64,000 nucleotides of DNA, from contig BSBN01000213.1 in the NCBI GenBank assembly GCA_027924645.1, positions 37,388,501 through 37,452,500 of the forward strand. The letters run 5' to 3'. This document shows positions 48,050 through 61,424 of this stretch, one piece after another; position 1 is the stretch's first letter, and every line of letters starts with the position of its first letter. The notes under the pieces are model-generated. The model did no database searches, was not told the origin of the DNA, and saw nothing but the letters and a program-made list of their open reading frames with translations. This DNA is from Cunninghamia lanceolata (Eukaryota > Streptophyta > Pinopsida > Cupressales > Cupressaceae). Made by a program: the position numbers and the translations under genes.

Positions 48050-49745
48050 TTTTTTATGCTTACAGACCCAGTGTTGTTGAGGGAGTTTGCAACCTCCTAG
48101 AAAAGTGGAACAATGTATGTGAGAGGGATATCCTTCAAGGTTATGGATGACCTCATCGCCATGGCTACAGGGCTCAGTACAGAGATAGTGAAACTATAAA
48201 AAAGATGTTAAAACCATGATCACAAAGTCATGAATACTTTCCTTAGGTGAGAAGAACACGTGTCAAGATCCCAAAATGGCTTCAAGAGGGATAACCTACC
48301 CATCTGCTAGAAGGAGGTGGTCAAAAACCTAATGAGGTACATAACGCTCAAAGGTAGATATAAAAGATTTTATTCCTATCTATTTCCAATGCTTAATCAC
48401 CTCAAGCATAATATCAAAATGAACTTTCCTTTTTGGATTTATAGCTCTTTAGAAGATTTTGTTCTCAAAGTCCTTCTGGGGAAGGTAGAGATGCCCCTCC
48501 ACCAAGGACTTATCTACTATCTCTATCACTTTCAACTTTCTGAAACCCCAACCCCACCCCTCATCCATATGATATACAACCCATCTCTAGTCCCACCAAA
48601 GTTGTCTAAAGATCACATCCCAGAGCCCACCCCAGATTCAAAGAAAGGAAAATTAAAGATCATTGTGATTGACAAACCAGTCCCCACCTCTGTTGTACAA
48701 AATTCTAGTGTACACCGCTCAAAATTCATATTCCCCAAGGGTTTCTCAACCTGCTCCATCCACCAAAATTATGGACAAGGGAAAAGAAATATGCTTCTAA
48801 GGTCCTTCAGCCCCCATCCCCCTCCCAACCCAAAGGAATTAAGCAAGACTTCTAGATCCCTTCACCATAAATACAAACCTAAAAAGGATTGGGTTACACC
48901 CAACCCTACCCCCGGTTCTATTATTCACAAACATGTCGATCCCAAGCCTTCTACCAACCCTACAACTACTAAGCAAGGTGGTGTGGAATGCTAGAACTAC
49001 ATCAACCTAAAGGATATGATGGAGAAACTTCAAGAAAGCCTCCAATTACACAACATTATGAAATGGCTCATAGCACAATAGCACACATCAAAGCAGAGGA
49101 TATAGGAAGTTGAATTGGATGTCTTCAAGCACAATAATGAGTGGTAGACTTCTCAAGTCGATGAGGAGATCTAGGTAAGATGGAAAAATTTGTGGCCACT
49201 TTCAATAGATGGGAAAGCCTAGAGTAGAGTATCTCTAAAATTTAGAAAAAAACAAGATGTGCTTAAGAAAAACCTCGCAGAGGTGGTCTCATTTAGCAAC
49301 GAGACTATAAAAAATTTGACCACTAGTTTGTATGTTCTACAGTTTGAACTACAGAAATGCTAGAGGGATAAGCTGGAAGGACCAGCCAAGAGGATGAGGG
49401 CTAGAACCATGATGCAGATAGAAAAAGAAAAAGCTACTGAAGAAGACCCTAATGTTGTCACCTTCATCAATAAAGTGGATTTCGTCAATAGAGAGTGGCA
49501 AGCTGCCAATGGATTGCAAAAATGCCAAAGGGATAAGCTGGAAGGACCAGCCAAGAGGATGAGGGCTAGAAGCATGGAGCAAAAACAAAAAGAAAAATCT
49601 ACTAAGAAGACTCTAATGTTGTCGCCTTCATCGACAAAGTGGATTTCCTCAACAAAGAGTGGCAAGCTGCCAGTGGATTGCAAAAACCAGAAGACATCAA
49701 CAAGCTCTATATTTTCTACAACTATTCCTTTGTTGTTCCCTTGAT
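48050..49745 (+). pseudogene. Degraded ORF of unknown, probably element-associated protein
   Basis: A broken reading runs from about 48060 through the open stretch 48317-48994 (NLMRYITLKGRYKRFYSYLF, PLHQGLIYYLYHFQLSETP, a Pro-rich part, then KPKKDWVTPNPTPG), beyond several TAG stops, to the Lys/Glu-rich repeats at 49352-49745. I do not recognise the family. It resembles uncharacterised proteins that sit in plant retroelement debris: a conserved core, then Pro-rich and coiled-coil parts. Stops at about 48992, 49079, 49146 and others show it is not functional. Confidence 0.5.
49352..49681 (+). repeat. 165-bp tandem duplication
   Basis: Two adjacent units of 165 bp (49352-49516 and 49517-49681), each with GGATAAGCTGGAAGGACCAG. 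165 bp is 55 codons, so the duplication kept the frame of the surrounding degraded ORF; the units now differ by substitutions and a small indel. Confidence 0.75.
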
Positions 49746-50889
49746 GTTCTTTTTTGTTTTTTGTTGTTTTTGCTAGTTAGAACTAGTTTCTATTATTTTT
49801 AGTCGCATTGCTCATGAGATTCTTTCCTTCTGCCTCTAGGTTGTTTTTGTAAAAGGGTCCAAGATCTTTCAATCATGTTTGTTATTAATATCAAAAATAA
49901 TGTAACTCAATTAAAATCATTAGTGTGAGGTTAAGAATTTAATGTGGGTGTGCAGATTTTGAAGAATGGGAAAGTAATAAAAGAATTGTAGTTAACGAAA
50001 TAGTTAAATTTGAAAATTAAAGAATAGTGACTACATCTCATACCTAGCAAATTTTCTAGAATAAGAAGTAGCAAAAGATTGACAAAGATAAAGAATATGG
50101 TGGGAAAAGCCAAGATAATATCTAGGAGATCATGACACAAAAGACATCATTTGGGATGCATAGAATGAATGAAAATAGTTTCATAGGAGTGGGGAAATCT
50201 GGGGAAGATAGTGAAGTAACCATCAGTCCATCATTGATACATTTTTATGCAGACATTCCAATAGAGGAAAATGTGAACACCTAGTTGGGTGTATGTAATA
50301 TTTATGAGTTGAAGTGGCAATAGAAGAAGAAGCATGAGGAGACACCTGCATAATTCACCTAGCTTATGGAGATTCATACTAGAATCCCTGAATGTGATCT
50401 ACCCAAGCACTTGCTCTTAAGTGAAATGTTGTTCCTAAGTTACACTAACAATGATTGGGATTTTCAATGCAACCATCTTAATGTCTCCCAAGAAAAGTAG
50501 AATAGAATGAGCTTCTTAAACAAATCTTGGGTACCAATAGTGGTTGGAACAAAAAATCAATGGTTGGCTTACTACACTAACCATGAAGAAAACAAGTTTA
50601 ATGAGTAAATATGTGATATATCACTGTGATATTATGACAATGGCATACACAATGAAATGTGTGAGGGAAATGCTGTCAAAACCTCATGCCATACTCTCAT
50701 CATTAGTGGTGTGCAAATCAATTCACAAAGATGAGATTAAGTTCATGCAAACTGCCCTTGAATAGAGCACATACAGATGAGCAAATTAGTCAAGCTTATC
50801 TATAGATAGAAAAATCTACATTTGCAAGGACACCTCATTCAGTCTAAGTTCTGATTGATATGTAGTGATTGAATCATATATGTGCAAGG
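49746..50889. other. No recognisable gene
   Basis: AT-rich DNA with only short frames (for example 50544-50765) that show no motif. Nothing else seen. Confidence 0.5.
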
Positions 50890-52060
50890 ATATGTTATTC
50901 AGTCTACCTAAGTTTGTGCACAAACATATGCAATAGAAAAAATATCATAATTGTAAAGGGTGTTGTAAAAAGAAATTGAACACAATATTATTCTATTAGA
51001 TATTGGAATAACAATTACGATGACGTTCATCTCCTTATATAGAGTTTGGGAGATGTAACAGATAAACACAATGCATGTCTAAGTTTCTAAAATCTATCCA
51101 AGATTCTAAAAACTAAAATAAAAATAAAAATAAACCACTTAAGTCACTATGATGACTTTATTACAAAGGTAAGCCTTATCTTCTAACACCCCTCTTAAGG
51201 CTTATTGTACTAAAAACAACATAATAACAAAATGACTAATAAACTAAAACACTTAGAACCATATATTCTTCGGAAGATTTTCTTTGAAAACAGTTCTTAG
51301 ACCAAATAGAACTCCATCATACTACCTCGTAGCTCCCGAGTTGGATTCCCGAGTTCCCAAATTACCACCTCCACAAACTCTCGAATAATTGGACAACCCA
51401 TGCTAAGCTACATCCATAGTTCTCCATCAAGTTGTCTCATGACCCTTGTAAGAGTATAATTCCCAAGATCTGAGGACTCCTGAACTATTTGGGCAACCAT
51501 CCATATTGAGCTTCATCTACACTAGATTCCTTCTTATCTTCAAAGTACAAGCTTCCTAAAATGCGTACAATTCATCAACAAATTCTTCGCCATTGCCAAC
51601 ATTTAGAGGATCTTCAACAATCACTACATTATCTTTATTTGGTTCTTCTTTGAGTTTTCCCTTGACAACATCATTTGCTCAAATTCTATAGTTCCAAGTT
51701 GTGTGACCTATTTTCTTACAATAGTGACATTAAATCCCCCTTTTGTCTTTATCTAATCTTCTAAGATTTGTGTATAATGCTATCTCAGTATGAGGATCAT
51801 CTTTTGTCAAATTGAAATATAGATCACATTCAGGGCTTCTACGCAGAGGTGGAAGGGCTTGTAGTTGTATGTTTTATTCATTTCTTTAGATTACTCTTCT
51901 TTTTAGAATGAAATTTTACCTCACCTCTAAATTAGGGTAAGGAATGGAGGTTTCATTATTTTTAAGAGATTAAGATGCATAACTAGTATAACCCGCTCTA
52001 CTATTGTTTTTCATTTTCCTTACCCTTCGCCTGACTCTTTCAAAGTAGAGTGCTTCAGTA
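50890..52060 (-). mobile_element. Copia remnant: LTR end, PPT and gag zinc-knuckle fragment
   Basis: On the minus strand CTTAAGAGGGG (a polypurine tract, about 51192-51202) is followed by TGTTAGAAGATAAGG, an LTR start. That LTR carries a TATATAA (within 51033-51042) and runs to about 50900; its far end is unclear. On the other side of the PPT, at about 51850-51690, lies a gag relic reading LYFNLTKDDPHTEIALYTNL, then CHYCKKIGHTTWNYR, a CCHC knuckle with its last Cys changed. Protease, integrase and RT are missing, so most of the element has been deleted. Confidence 0.6.
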
Positions 52061-52198
52061 CTGGGAAATAAACATTCAATTGAAATATAGATGCATCTTT
52101 TCTTTTCTCAAAATTTATAAAGAAAAGCAATAAATTACTAATTTCAATTTGTCTATACGTTAGCATGATCAACAGAGTACACATATTATTTCTTTTTG

Positions 52199-52462
52199 TT
52201 GGCCCACCATTGAATCAATATTATCACGTTACATTACTTATAGTTGGTCATCATAGTATGTACATCCCTATCCAGCATTCTAGATGCACATTTGACCATA
52301 TTTATTAATTAATTAAAATTCAAAATCACTTTATATTTTGAATTTCAATTAATTAATAAATATGGTCAAATGTGCATCTAGAATGCTGGATAGGGATGTA
52401 CATACTATGATGACCAACTATAAGTAATGTAATGTGATAATATTGATTCAATGGTGGGCCAA
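52199..52462. repeat. Near-perfect 128-bp inverted repeat (foldback)
   Basis: Arms at 52199-52326 and 52335-52462 are reverse complements with about two mismatches and no indels, around an 8-base loop (CACTTTAT). Weaker complementarity continues about 15-20 bases outwards. RNA from it would fold into one long hairpin. It could be a foldback MITE or a source of small RNA. No clear target duplication is visible. Confidence 0.9.
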
Positions 52463-52479
52463 CCAAAGGTAATAATAAT

Positions 52480-53670
52480 GGAGGACAAAAAAATGTGATT
52501 CTTGGATGACAAAAATGATGATGAAAATTTGTAGTTATTAAGAAAGTTCACATAATAATGGCCTATTGTTCAAAACATATAAGAATTTAAATGTCAAAGA
52601 ATTTTATAATGATAGGCTCACAGTTCGCACACACAATAGTAAAGCATTTAAATTCAATTGTATTTTGGATGTAAGTGGGTTGGAAGTTTTGGTTTCTATT
52701 GTTGTTAGGTAGGATCAATAGAACTTAGAAGAATAAATGTCAAAGAATGCAATAAAGAGACTAGGTAATAGTAAAATATCTGGATTCACAATCATACTTT
52801 CAGTGTAGATTGATTGGAAAGGTTTGGCTTACTGTCAAGCTTGATCATGAGATCAAAACCTAGGTATACAAAATTTCAAGAATATACAACGTAAATGGAA
52901 AAAAAATCCTCTTGTGACTTCTACAAGAAAACCCTTAGACACCAAATTGGCATCTATCTTGCCACAACCTAAAAACCAAACGTACCATTTTAATATAGGC
53001 TCCTAAATGGTCTTGCACTAGTAAATGTGTTTATACTCACAAGTGCCCTACATAAATGCATATTGGCTTAAACCACTTCAAGAAATAACAACCATGAAGC
53101 TTAATAAAACAAAGTCTAGATTTTCAAAAATTCATGAATGGATTGCTATAGGATTGTTCTATACAAATCAGATTGCAAGCTTATTTTGAATTAATCAACA
53201 AATCCAAAACATAGCTATAATGTTAAAAATACACTAAATTTGCCATGTTTTGCCTTCTAGAGGTCCTCACTAGTAATTCATTGCTCCTCAATGGTATGGT
53301 CTTAAGTATCCTAAAAACTTGGTCATTGCTATCCTTAACCTCTAACTACTACACAAAGCTTAGGATAAATAAATCACACAAAAACTACTTTAGACCTTGG
53401 AGGCTAATGGATTATTATAGTAGTCTAGTTATTACTCTAGCATGTTAGCCACCTTCCCAATAACCCCTTCTCTAATTTGCACCAACCCCAAAAGATGCAC
53501 AGAACACAATCCACAAACTATCTCAGAGTCAAATCTTCTTAACTACTTTTTGATAGACTTGTCAAATGTGTTGGAGGAATTTCCCCACTATGTACAATCC
53601 TTAGCCTTTGTACTTGCTTCAAAAAATACAGGGGTGTGAAAAGCAATGTGAAGAGATGGAGGATGGAACC
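52480..53670. other. No recognisable gene
   Basis: About 1.2 kb of AT-rich DNA without a named feature. Open stretches at 53245-53448 and 53442-53639 show no domain. Confidence 0.5.
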
Positions 53671-53869
53671 TGTTAGAATTGGAAAAATTCACATTTTCCA
53701 CCACTCACTTGTCCTCCACATTTGCCACACATTGATCTTATGATTAATACAGATTGTCAAAATTTGTGTGACAAGATCCATCTGGTGACCCATAACAACT
53801 CATGATTCCATAAATATGACCTTTGAGATAAGCATTTCCCTGACCATAGTTGTGTAAAATGAGCAATTG

Positions 53870-54800
53870 ATCCCTATCGGCAAGATCATATGCATGTCTT
53901 TCTGATCAAATAAGCCATAATCTTTTAATGAACATTTTCATGTATATCGAGAAGACCTAAAAGAAGTTACACCAATCAAAGAACCCAGAGGTAACAATTG
54001 TGCAACAATCGGGAAGACTACAAAATGTATCGCCGATGAAAAAACTATCGGCAAGAGAGATAAATTCGGAGTGAAATTTTTAAACTGTGCTGATCTCAGA
54101 AGTCATACCGATGGACATAAGTTTGGCGAGAGATATATGTACTCTCGCCGATGAGTCGATACACTAGTTGTGTCAGCGTGATATACACCATCGAAACGGA
54201 TTTTTTATGTCTTCCTAACTATGCAAGTCACCCTAATGAGAAGGTATTAAAATGTTTTAGAGAGAGTCCCACCGATATACCTCAATGAACAAAAGATATA
54301 AGAGAAACATATCAGGGAGACTTAATGTATCGGAAGAAAATTTCATTCTCTTAGCAATAGCACTTGTCAGCCCAATGGCTACGAGGTAACTACTGTTTGT
54401 TGGGAAAACACTCGCCGATGTCCAAAGGGAACCTCAACAGTCAGGACCACCTTGATATCGGGGTGAAATTCATAATGTCTCCCTGAAATGTTAAGAATAG
54501 AAAAACAAGAAAAGGAGATTTGTGCATGATCGATGAAAGTGTCAAGAAGTCTTCTCAATAAAATTAGAGAACTAAAAGGGTACTTCGCATCAGAAAGACA
54601 TTAAGATAGTCTTGGCGATCGGTCGAGAATGTATAAACAAAAGATGGCGCCAAAATGAACAGGTAGATCAGCCTGAGATCAAAATAGTCTTCCCAATACA
54701 AAGACGTTGTATCACTCTGACATTTTCGAAGCCCAAGAAGCACGTTACAATCAATTCCAGTGGCTGACATTATTGGCCGCTCGAGCATAACCTTATACAA
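53870..54800. promoter_or_regulatory. ATCGG/CCGAT motif cluster upstream of the ORF (copy B)
   Basis: ATCGGCAAG (53877, 54046), CGCCGATGA (about 54030 and 54147), ACCGATGG, ATCGGGGTG and related words are spread over the leader as in copy A, though fewer. The surrounding sequence is diverged from copy A, so retention of the words themselves is notable. Confidence 0.5.
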
Positions 54801-54980
54801 TCTACTTTGAATCACAATGAAATAAAATCACAAGAAATCTTCAAGGGTTGCGGTGGAAGAGCGGGGAATTGACCAGAGGCCGAGAAATTCACGACACCAA
54901 AGACATACAAGTAAGCATACTAGACCTTCCTGTTACTGATAAATTATAAAGTTAAATCCATTGTTTAGCATAAAGATAAA

Positions 54981-55673
54981 ATGGAGGGTTCTGTGAAAAC
55001 AAAAAGAAAGTAGCAAACTGAAACTAGCCAAACTAAGGGCAAAAAGCAAAAGGTTGAAATAGGGAAGAGAGAAAAGGCACAGGAACGAAAACTCAACCAA
55101 GACCTTATAGACCAACTGCCTGGTTTAGGACCAAAGGCTAGAAGAACCGCACAACTTAGGGCTGACATGGAAAGATTAGAGGACAAATATAAACATGTGG
55201 GAAACATATGGACTCCTATTAGAGGATATAAATTATTTATGTTTCACTACTATCGGAGGAATAGGTTGGAGCCTGTCTGTAACCCTTGGAATCTTAACTT
55301 GGGGAAGTTAGGTGTCACAGATGTCTTTGTAAATATGGATCTCCTAAAACTTTTGGCCTACCACTATAACCCCGACCTAAAAGCCATCTGCAACCTGCAA
55401 GGGGAACCATTTATTCATGTGTCTAAAAATGCAGTATGTGAAGTTTTTGGCCTGGATGACACATGCAATACTCCCATAATATATGAGGATTTGGAAAAGG
55501 AGTATTTGAGAATGGATACCAGTTATAAGGGATGGAGATTGCCACTGCATAGACCTAGAGAGGAGGGAAATTTAGTGCCACTCGAGGAAGGTGATGGACC
55601 TCCTTTTCATGTTGATTTATTTGAACCCTATATGAAATATACATATTATTCAGTGGGACAAGTATTGGGAACA
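54981..55673 (+). pseudogene. N-terminal part of the unknown protein, copy B
   Basis: ATG at 54981; a TAG at codon 11 stands in the Lys-rich head, after which the frame is open to the insertion point. It is colinear with copy A from its residue 30 or so: KLNQDLIDQLPG, then LEDKYKHVGNIWTPIRGYKL, LHRPREEGNLVPLEEGDGPP and YMKYTYYSVGQVLG. In KLNQDLIDQLPG nine of twelve codons differ from copy A, all silently. It is cut at 55673 by an LTR element. Confidence 0.85.
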
Positions 55674-56376
55674 TGTTAGGAATTTGCAGGTCTAATTAAA
55701 CCAATTCCACATAACCCAATAGGAGAAACAAGATGCTAAAACAAACCATAATGCAAAGATCAAATGAACAAGCAACAAGATAACACAAGATATACCTTGG
55801 AAAAACCCTTTGCAGGGAAAAACCTAGCCTCCAAAAGCATCCACGTTCAAATGTATTATTCAACAATATGAAATTACAATACAATCCATGAGCATCCATG
55901 AATACCTCTGAATCCATCAAGTGCCTCCAATGCATCCTCCATGTTTACAAGCATGAATCCACACATCACCTGCTATGCTTCACAATATGCACTTACAGGA
56001 GAGAACTCAATACAATGACAGCCTCTCACAAACCTCCAATCTACCTACAATAAAATAGCCAACATTACCCAAACCACTAACCATGTGCTTGCATTTATAG
56101 GCCAAGCTCACACAAATACAACTTATGGTATTGGATAAAACCATGTACCCCACAAAACCATGGTAACACAAAACCGTTAACTTATAAACTCACTTGACCC
56201 CACATTTGATTATTGGTACTAACTTTTCCCAATAAATCAAATAATACAAATAATAGTTAATTACTCTGTGTCCCACACACAAAATAACTAACCCAATGTT
56301 ACAATACAACTTATACAAGTGGTAACCGAATAAAATAGTACAATATTATGCAAGGTGTACAACACCTATCCCAACA
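55674..56376 (-). repeat. 3' LTR of the LARD-like element
   Basis: 703 bp; plus-strand ends are TGTTAGGAATTTG and CTATCCCAACA. Close to the partner copy, with few differences. Beside it the minus strand reads CAACAAGTGGGAGAA (56377-56391), a serviceable polypurine tract. Confidence 0.9.
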
Positions 56377-59300
56377 TTCTCCCACTTGTTGTATACATTG
56401 CATAAGGGTCAATACATGAAATACATTATCATAGGCAAAACATGAAATCACATGAATCTCCATAATGCTTTCGCACTCCAACAAGATACCTGCAACAAAG
56501 CAAAGTGACCACCATCTCAAGCAAGAACTCCTGTCATCCTCCAACATGCCACCTATGGAAGAAAAGGAACATGCCAAGGTGAAGATGCACCAATCCAAAG
56601 AACACAAGCATCAAATCCAAATGATAACATAAGGCTCCAAGCTGTTGTCAAAGGTAAAAAACCCACATGACTGGAAATAGCACCCATAGCATATGCTAAT
56701 ACATCCAACCATCCATACCTTAGGTATCAAAAACATCAATAAACTCATGCCAACAAACATATCCAATCCATATACTGCAATAACAAGCTCCATCAATAAA
56801 ACCTGTGAATGAAGAACACATACATCTAGGAACTCCCACTGCATGGGTAAGATCAAATCTAAAAATAGATCCCAGGCATATCAAGTCTATCAATCAAACA
56901 CTCAAACCAAGGTGTGGCTAATCAACAAGCCAATGTAGTATCAAGAACAATAAGAATGATCCACACATGCATGGTAAATTGTTGCATACTCTCTCACAAC
57001 ATGTCACCATAACTCTCCCAAAGTCCAACCATATCAACATGATCCTCTAGGAAATAGTCATAAGACAAAGAGAGAAAACCTGTAAATCATAATGTCCTTC
57101 AACATACACCTCAAAGTGCTAAGATGTGCCAAGTATGATCTCCTCTACAACCCCAAATGAAAATCCTCAACAACACCCAACCATTCAATCTCATAAGATC
57201 AAATGAACATATGTAACATGTAACCAACATGGATGTAAGCCTCTCTAATCAAGGTAGACCAAACTCATAACCATTCCATAACCAGGAATAAGCCCAATCA
57301 CATCTCCTAAACTCCTCATAATGAACATCATAAATCAAACCATACGAACAAGGAGATAACCATGCTAACATCCCTCAAATGAACCCTCCAGAACCAATAA
57401 CTGTAGCTCAAGATCCATATCTATGAGAAGATGAAACATAAAGTAAAATATATCTAAAAGGATGGGCAATACCGCATAGATGATAAATTGCTGAGTAGAC
57501 CAAGAGTGGGGAATGAGAATGCTCCTCCAGGATACACCAAGCCACATAGACTCTCTCCAAGAACAATCTCTTCTAGGTCCATAATGAACTCACGTCCATA
57601 TCCAGGTCTAAGGCTCCTCGATCTATCTGCTGAAACCTCCAAAGAGTAACTGTCTCAACAAGTCTCTCTAATCACAAGAGAATTCCAACCTCACCTAAGT
57701 CTCCAAGTATCCATGAGCACATGTAACTGACCAATACATGCCAAACTCCAAATGCAACATAGCACCATCATGAAGTAATCAAGCAAATGATCAAAGTACT
57801 CAATACCAAGAGAACAAACAAGACCACTGTCAATGCTCCTACTGCACATTTGCATAATCAAGAAGTCCATCTTGACATCATGATCTAACCATCTCCTCAT
57901 AACAGATCACATGCAACAAAGCGTACAATGATGCATACATCCTATCTCAAGAGAACTTGTATCATGCCAATACTCTAATCTAGAATCAAGAGTAAACCAT
58001 GACATAATATCAACATCTCTAAATCAAGGATAAACATGTCAAACTGACAAATCATAATCTGACACCTCAACCAAAGACTCAAAGAAGTCCTCTATGGTAA
58101 ACTAAGATGTCAACATCTCCAATCATATGAAGATAACCATCTCCTGACAACTAAACTAAAAATGTCAAATAACTCTCAAAAACAAGAGCTCCTCCATGAC
58201 ACCAACATCCACTATAGAAGATCACCCATCACATATGATGAATCCAACATGCTGCCAAAGCTCCCACTGAACCATGATATCGAACTATCCATGACAAAAA
58301 AAAACCATCTCCTAAATGAAGATTATCCATGGCCCCAAACCAATCAAGGAATCCCACTGTAACATCAACAGCTCCCAAAAGGTCTAGTGAACCAAAATCT
58401 CCAAACAAGAAGATAAAACCATCACTGTCAAAAGCTAACATAAAGCCATGTATCCAAGCTCTCCATGACATCGTGATAAACATGCTGCAAGTCCCAACAA
58501 CAGACTATCCAGACACTCTAATCATCCATCCTCTCATCGCTAAGCAACATACCAATGTACAAATGACCACAGACAAGGCCAACTAAATAAATCTGCATAA
58601 ACACTGAATCAATTTGGTGGATATAGACAGTCCACATCCGAGTTATCCCACTGTAGCTAAGGGGTAGCTAATCCACATAACTACATAACTCATAGATCCA
58701 AAACAAATGTCACATGCAAACTCATCATCACACTAGTAAACTACAAACTGAGATATCAAAGAAGATAACATATAGACTCCAAGACTCAAACACCAAATTA
58801 ACTCTAGATTTGATTTACCAATAAGTCCACAAATGAGTAACCACAGTCAAGGAACTAATCAAGCATCCAGGAGATAAGAACAATCCCCTAAAAACAAAAC
58901 CACAACACCACCTGTAATCATGAATCGAACATCATAGCCCTTACATGTCGATCGCATACATGATCATGTCGTGCCAATGCAAAAGTGTGCCTGCATATCC
59001 ATGACATCATAATCATCATCATCGTTGTACCTGTACTCAACTCCCACTGAAATGAGACTCCAAGTCTCACATAAGTATCAACCATGTCCTCAAACTAGAA
59101 GACAACTTGTACTTGTCTCCACCAAAGTTGTAACTCTAAAAACACCTGTAAACCTGTATCAGGAAGCACCAAATCTAAAAACCTGCTATACCATGCCGAT
59201 GGTCTCATAACAACAAGTACTCTCACAAGTTTGTGCTAACAAATCCATCCGAATGCACTCGTAAACGCACTCTGAATCTCAAGCTCCTACAAGTGATCAA

Positions 59301-60717
59301 ACAAGTACCAAACTCTCTCTACACACCGAACTAAAAATCTACATGATCCAAACTGTAGTACACTGCAAGATCTCTCCATCGCCTATCTGAAATCAAAAAT
59401 CAGATTCCATATGCGAAAATTATGAGCATAAAACTGTACCAGAGCAATGCAGGATTCAAACACCAAATTCTGACACAAACAGCAAAATATGATCATGAAA
59501 CCTATACCACTGCGTAGTACTCGAAGAGATGTTTTCGACGCTTATAAGAAGTTGAAAAACTGATACCGTAAAGTTATGCCCCCGAAAGAAAAGGCACTCC
59601 TAGGGCTAAAATTAGACCCCTGGTGGGCCCCTGGTACCATAATGATGTGGCATGATGTCATTGCTGATGTCATCACTGCTAACTAGGCATGTTGGTGGTG
59701 CTGACATGGCGCTGGGTTGGCATAATTTCATGTCTTTGACCAGCGGAATTAAAAAGTTTTCCAATTCACCTTAATTTCTCCATGGACCCAAATGCATTAA
59801 GGGGGTTTTAAATATTTAAAAGGTCCAAATTTAAAAAAGTATAAAGACTGTCATATTTCCCACCATCCATTTGAAAATTCACCCCCCACCGCCAAACCTT
59901 AAAAGAAGGTTTTAATGAATTTTAAAGTTTAAAATAAAATTTGTTTTTAAGCCCATCGAGCTAAACTCCCCTCCACCAAACCTTTTTAAAGGTTTAATAT
60001 TTTTCTTTTAAGTTTTAAATGCCCATTAAAGGGCTGGCCCAAAAGGTCGATGGAGGGATGACGGGGATGGGACCGGTGGGGCCGTACGGCTCTGTGCCTG
60101 CGGTACCCTACAACAGCAGTGCAGGGGGGTACCGTCCCCCTCTATAATTTTTTTTTTTTTTTTTTTTGGTTTCTCTTGCAATTTTTTTTGGAATGCATTA
60201 TAGTTTAAAAAAAAAATTTAATTTTCAAATCAAAATTTTTCACAAACTATAATGTGCAGGTATTTTGATTTTTCTAAAAAAAAATTTGCCTCTGCAAAAA
60301 AAAAATTGTACAGTGTACCTGGGAGGGGCATTTTTTTTTCTTTTTCTTCCTGTGACCAAACCATGGCAAATTTTATATGAATTTTCGTTTCTTAGGCCTC
60401 CTGGACTCAATGACGAGGTCCATTTTGTCCCAGGAGGTCATCTATGAAAGTTCCTCCTCAAAACCCTCATGAAGCCAAAACCTGAAAACCCTCTTCAGCC
60501 ATGATTTTTCAATCACCTGATTTGCAACATGCACAACAAATCACCAATACCTAGAACCCCCAATCTGCAATACAACTTGCACAAAACCTTGTAATGCCCT
60601 CAATCCTTACATGCATTGCCATGGCTTCTATTTTGCACCCAATCTACACACACAAGGGTTATACACGTCCAGGGAGCTCACACCTCCCTCAACCATAAAC
60701 ATGGCTCTGATACCAAT
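56377..60717 (-). other. Interior of the LARD-like element, no coding region found
   Basis: 4.34 kb of CA/TC-rich plus-strand DNA. Short open frames on both strands have no recognisable domain and are not called. A GC-rich patch with poly-T and poly-A runs lies at about 60050-60330 (T-run near 60150). The gag leader would lie towards 60700. Confidence 0.7.
60700..60715 (-). other. Primer binding site of the LARD-like element
   Basis: Minus strand TGGTATCAGAGCCATG, initiator-methionine tRNA type, two bases from the 5' LTR. Confidence 0.87.
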
Positions 60718-61424
60718 TGTTAGAAATTTGCAGGTCTAATTAAACCAATTCCACATAACCCAATAGGAGAAACAAGATGCTGAAACAAACCATAATGCAA
60801 AGATCAAATGAACAAGCAACAAGATAACACAAGATATACCCTAGGAAAAACTTTTGCAGGAAAAAACCCAGCCTTCAAAAGCATCCATGCTCAAATGTAT
60901 TATTCAGCAATATGAAATTACAATACAATCCATGAGCATCCATGAATACCTCTGAATCCATCAAGCACCTCCAATGCATCCTCCATGTGTGCAAGCATGA
61001 ATCCACACATCACCTGTCATGCTTCACAATATGCACTTATAGGAGAGAACTCAATACAATGACAGCCTCTCACAAACCTCCAATCCACCTACAATGAAAC
61101 AACCAACATTACCCAAATGACTAACCATGTGCTTGCTTTTATAGGCCAAGCTCACACAAATACAACTTGTGGTATTGGATAAAACCATGTGCCCCACAAA
61201 ACCATGGTAACACAAAACTGTTAACTTATAAACCCACTTGACCCCACATTTGACTATTGGTACTAACTTTTCCCAATAAATCAAATAATACAAATAATAG
61301 TTAATTACTCTATGTGTCCCACATACATAAAATAACTAACTCAATGTTACAATACAACTTATACAAGTGGTAACCGAATAAAATAGTACAATATTATGCA
61401 AGGTGTACAACACCTATCCCAACA
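60718..61424 (-). repeat. 5' LTR of the LARD-like element
   Basis: 707 bp, near-identical to 55674-56376. It ends at the second GAACA. Confidence 0.9.

Larger units (their letters stand above)
55674..61424 (-). mobile_element. Non-coding LTR element (LARD-like) nested in copy B
   Basis: 5.75 kb with LTRs 55674-56376 and 60718-61424, flanked by GAACA at 55669-55673 and 61425-61429 (perfect TSD). A primer site beside the right LTR sets minus orientation. The 4.34-kb interior has no gag or pol motif on either strand. That fits a large retrotransposon derivative moved by proteins of another element. It splits the host reading frame at the GAACA target. Confidence 0.9.

Noticed and set aside
56311..58586. 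Short frames in the interior of the LARD-like element
   Set aside because: No conserved motif on either strand and no codon-like continuity.
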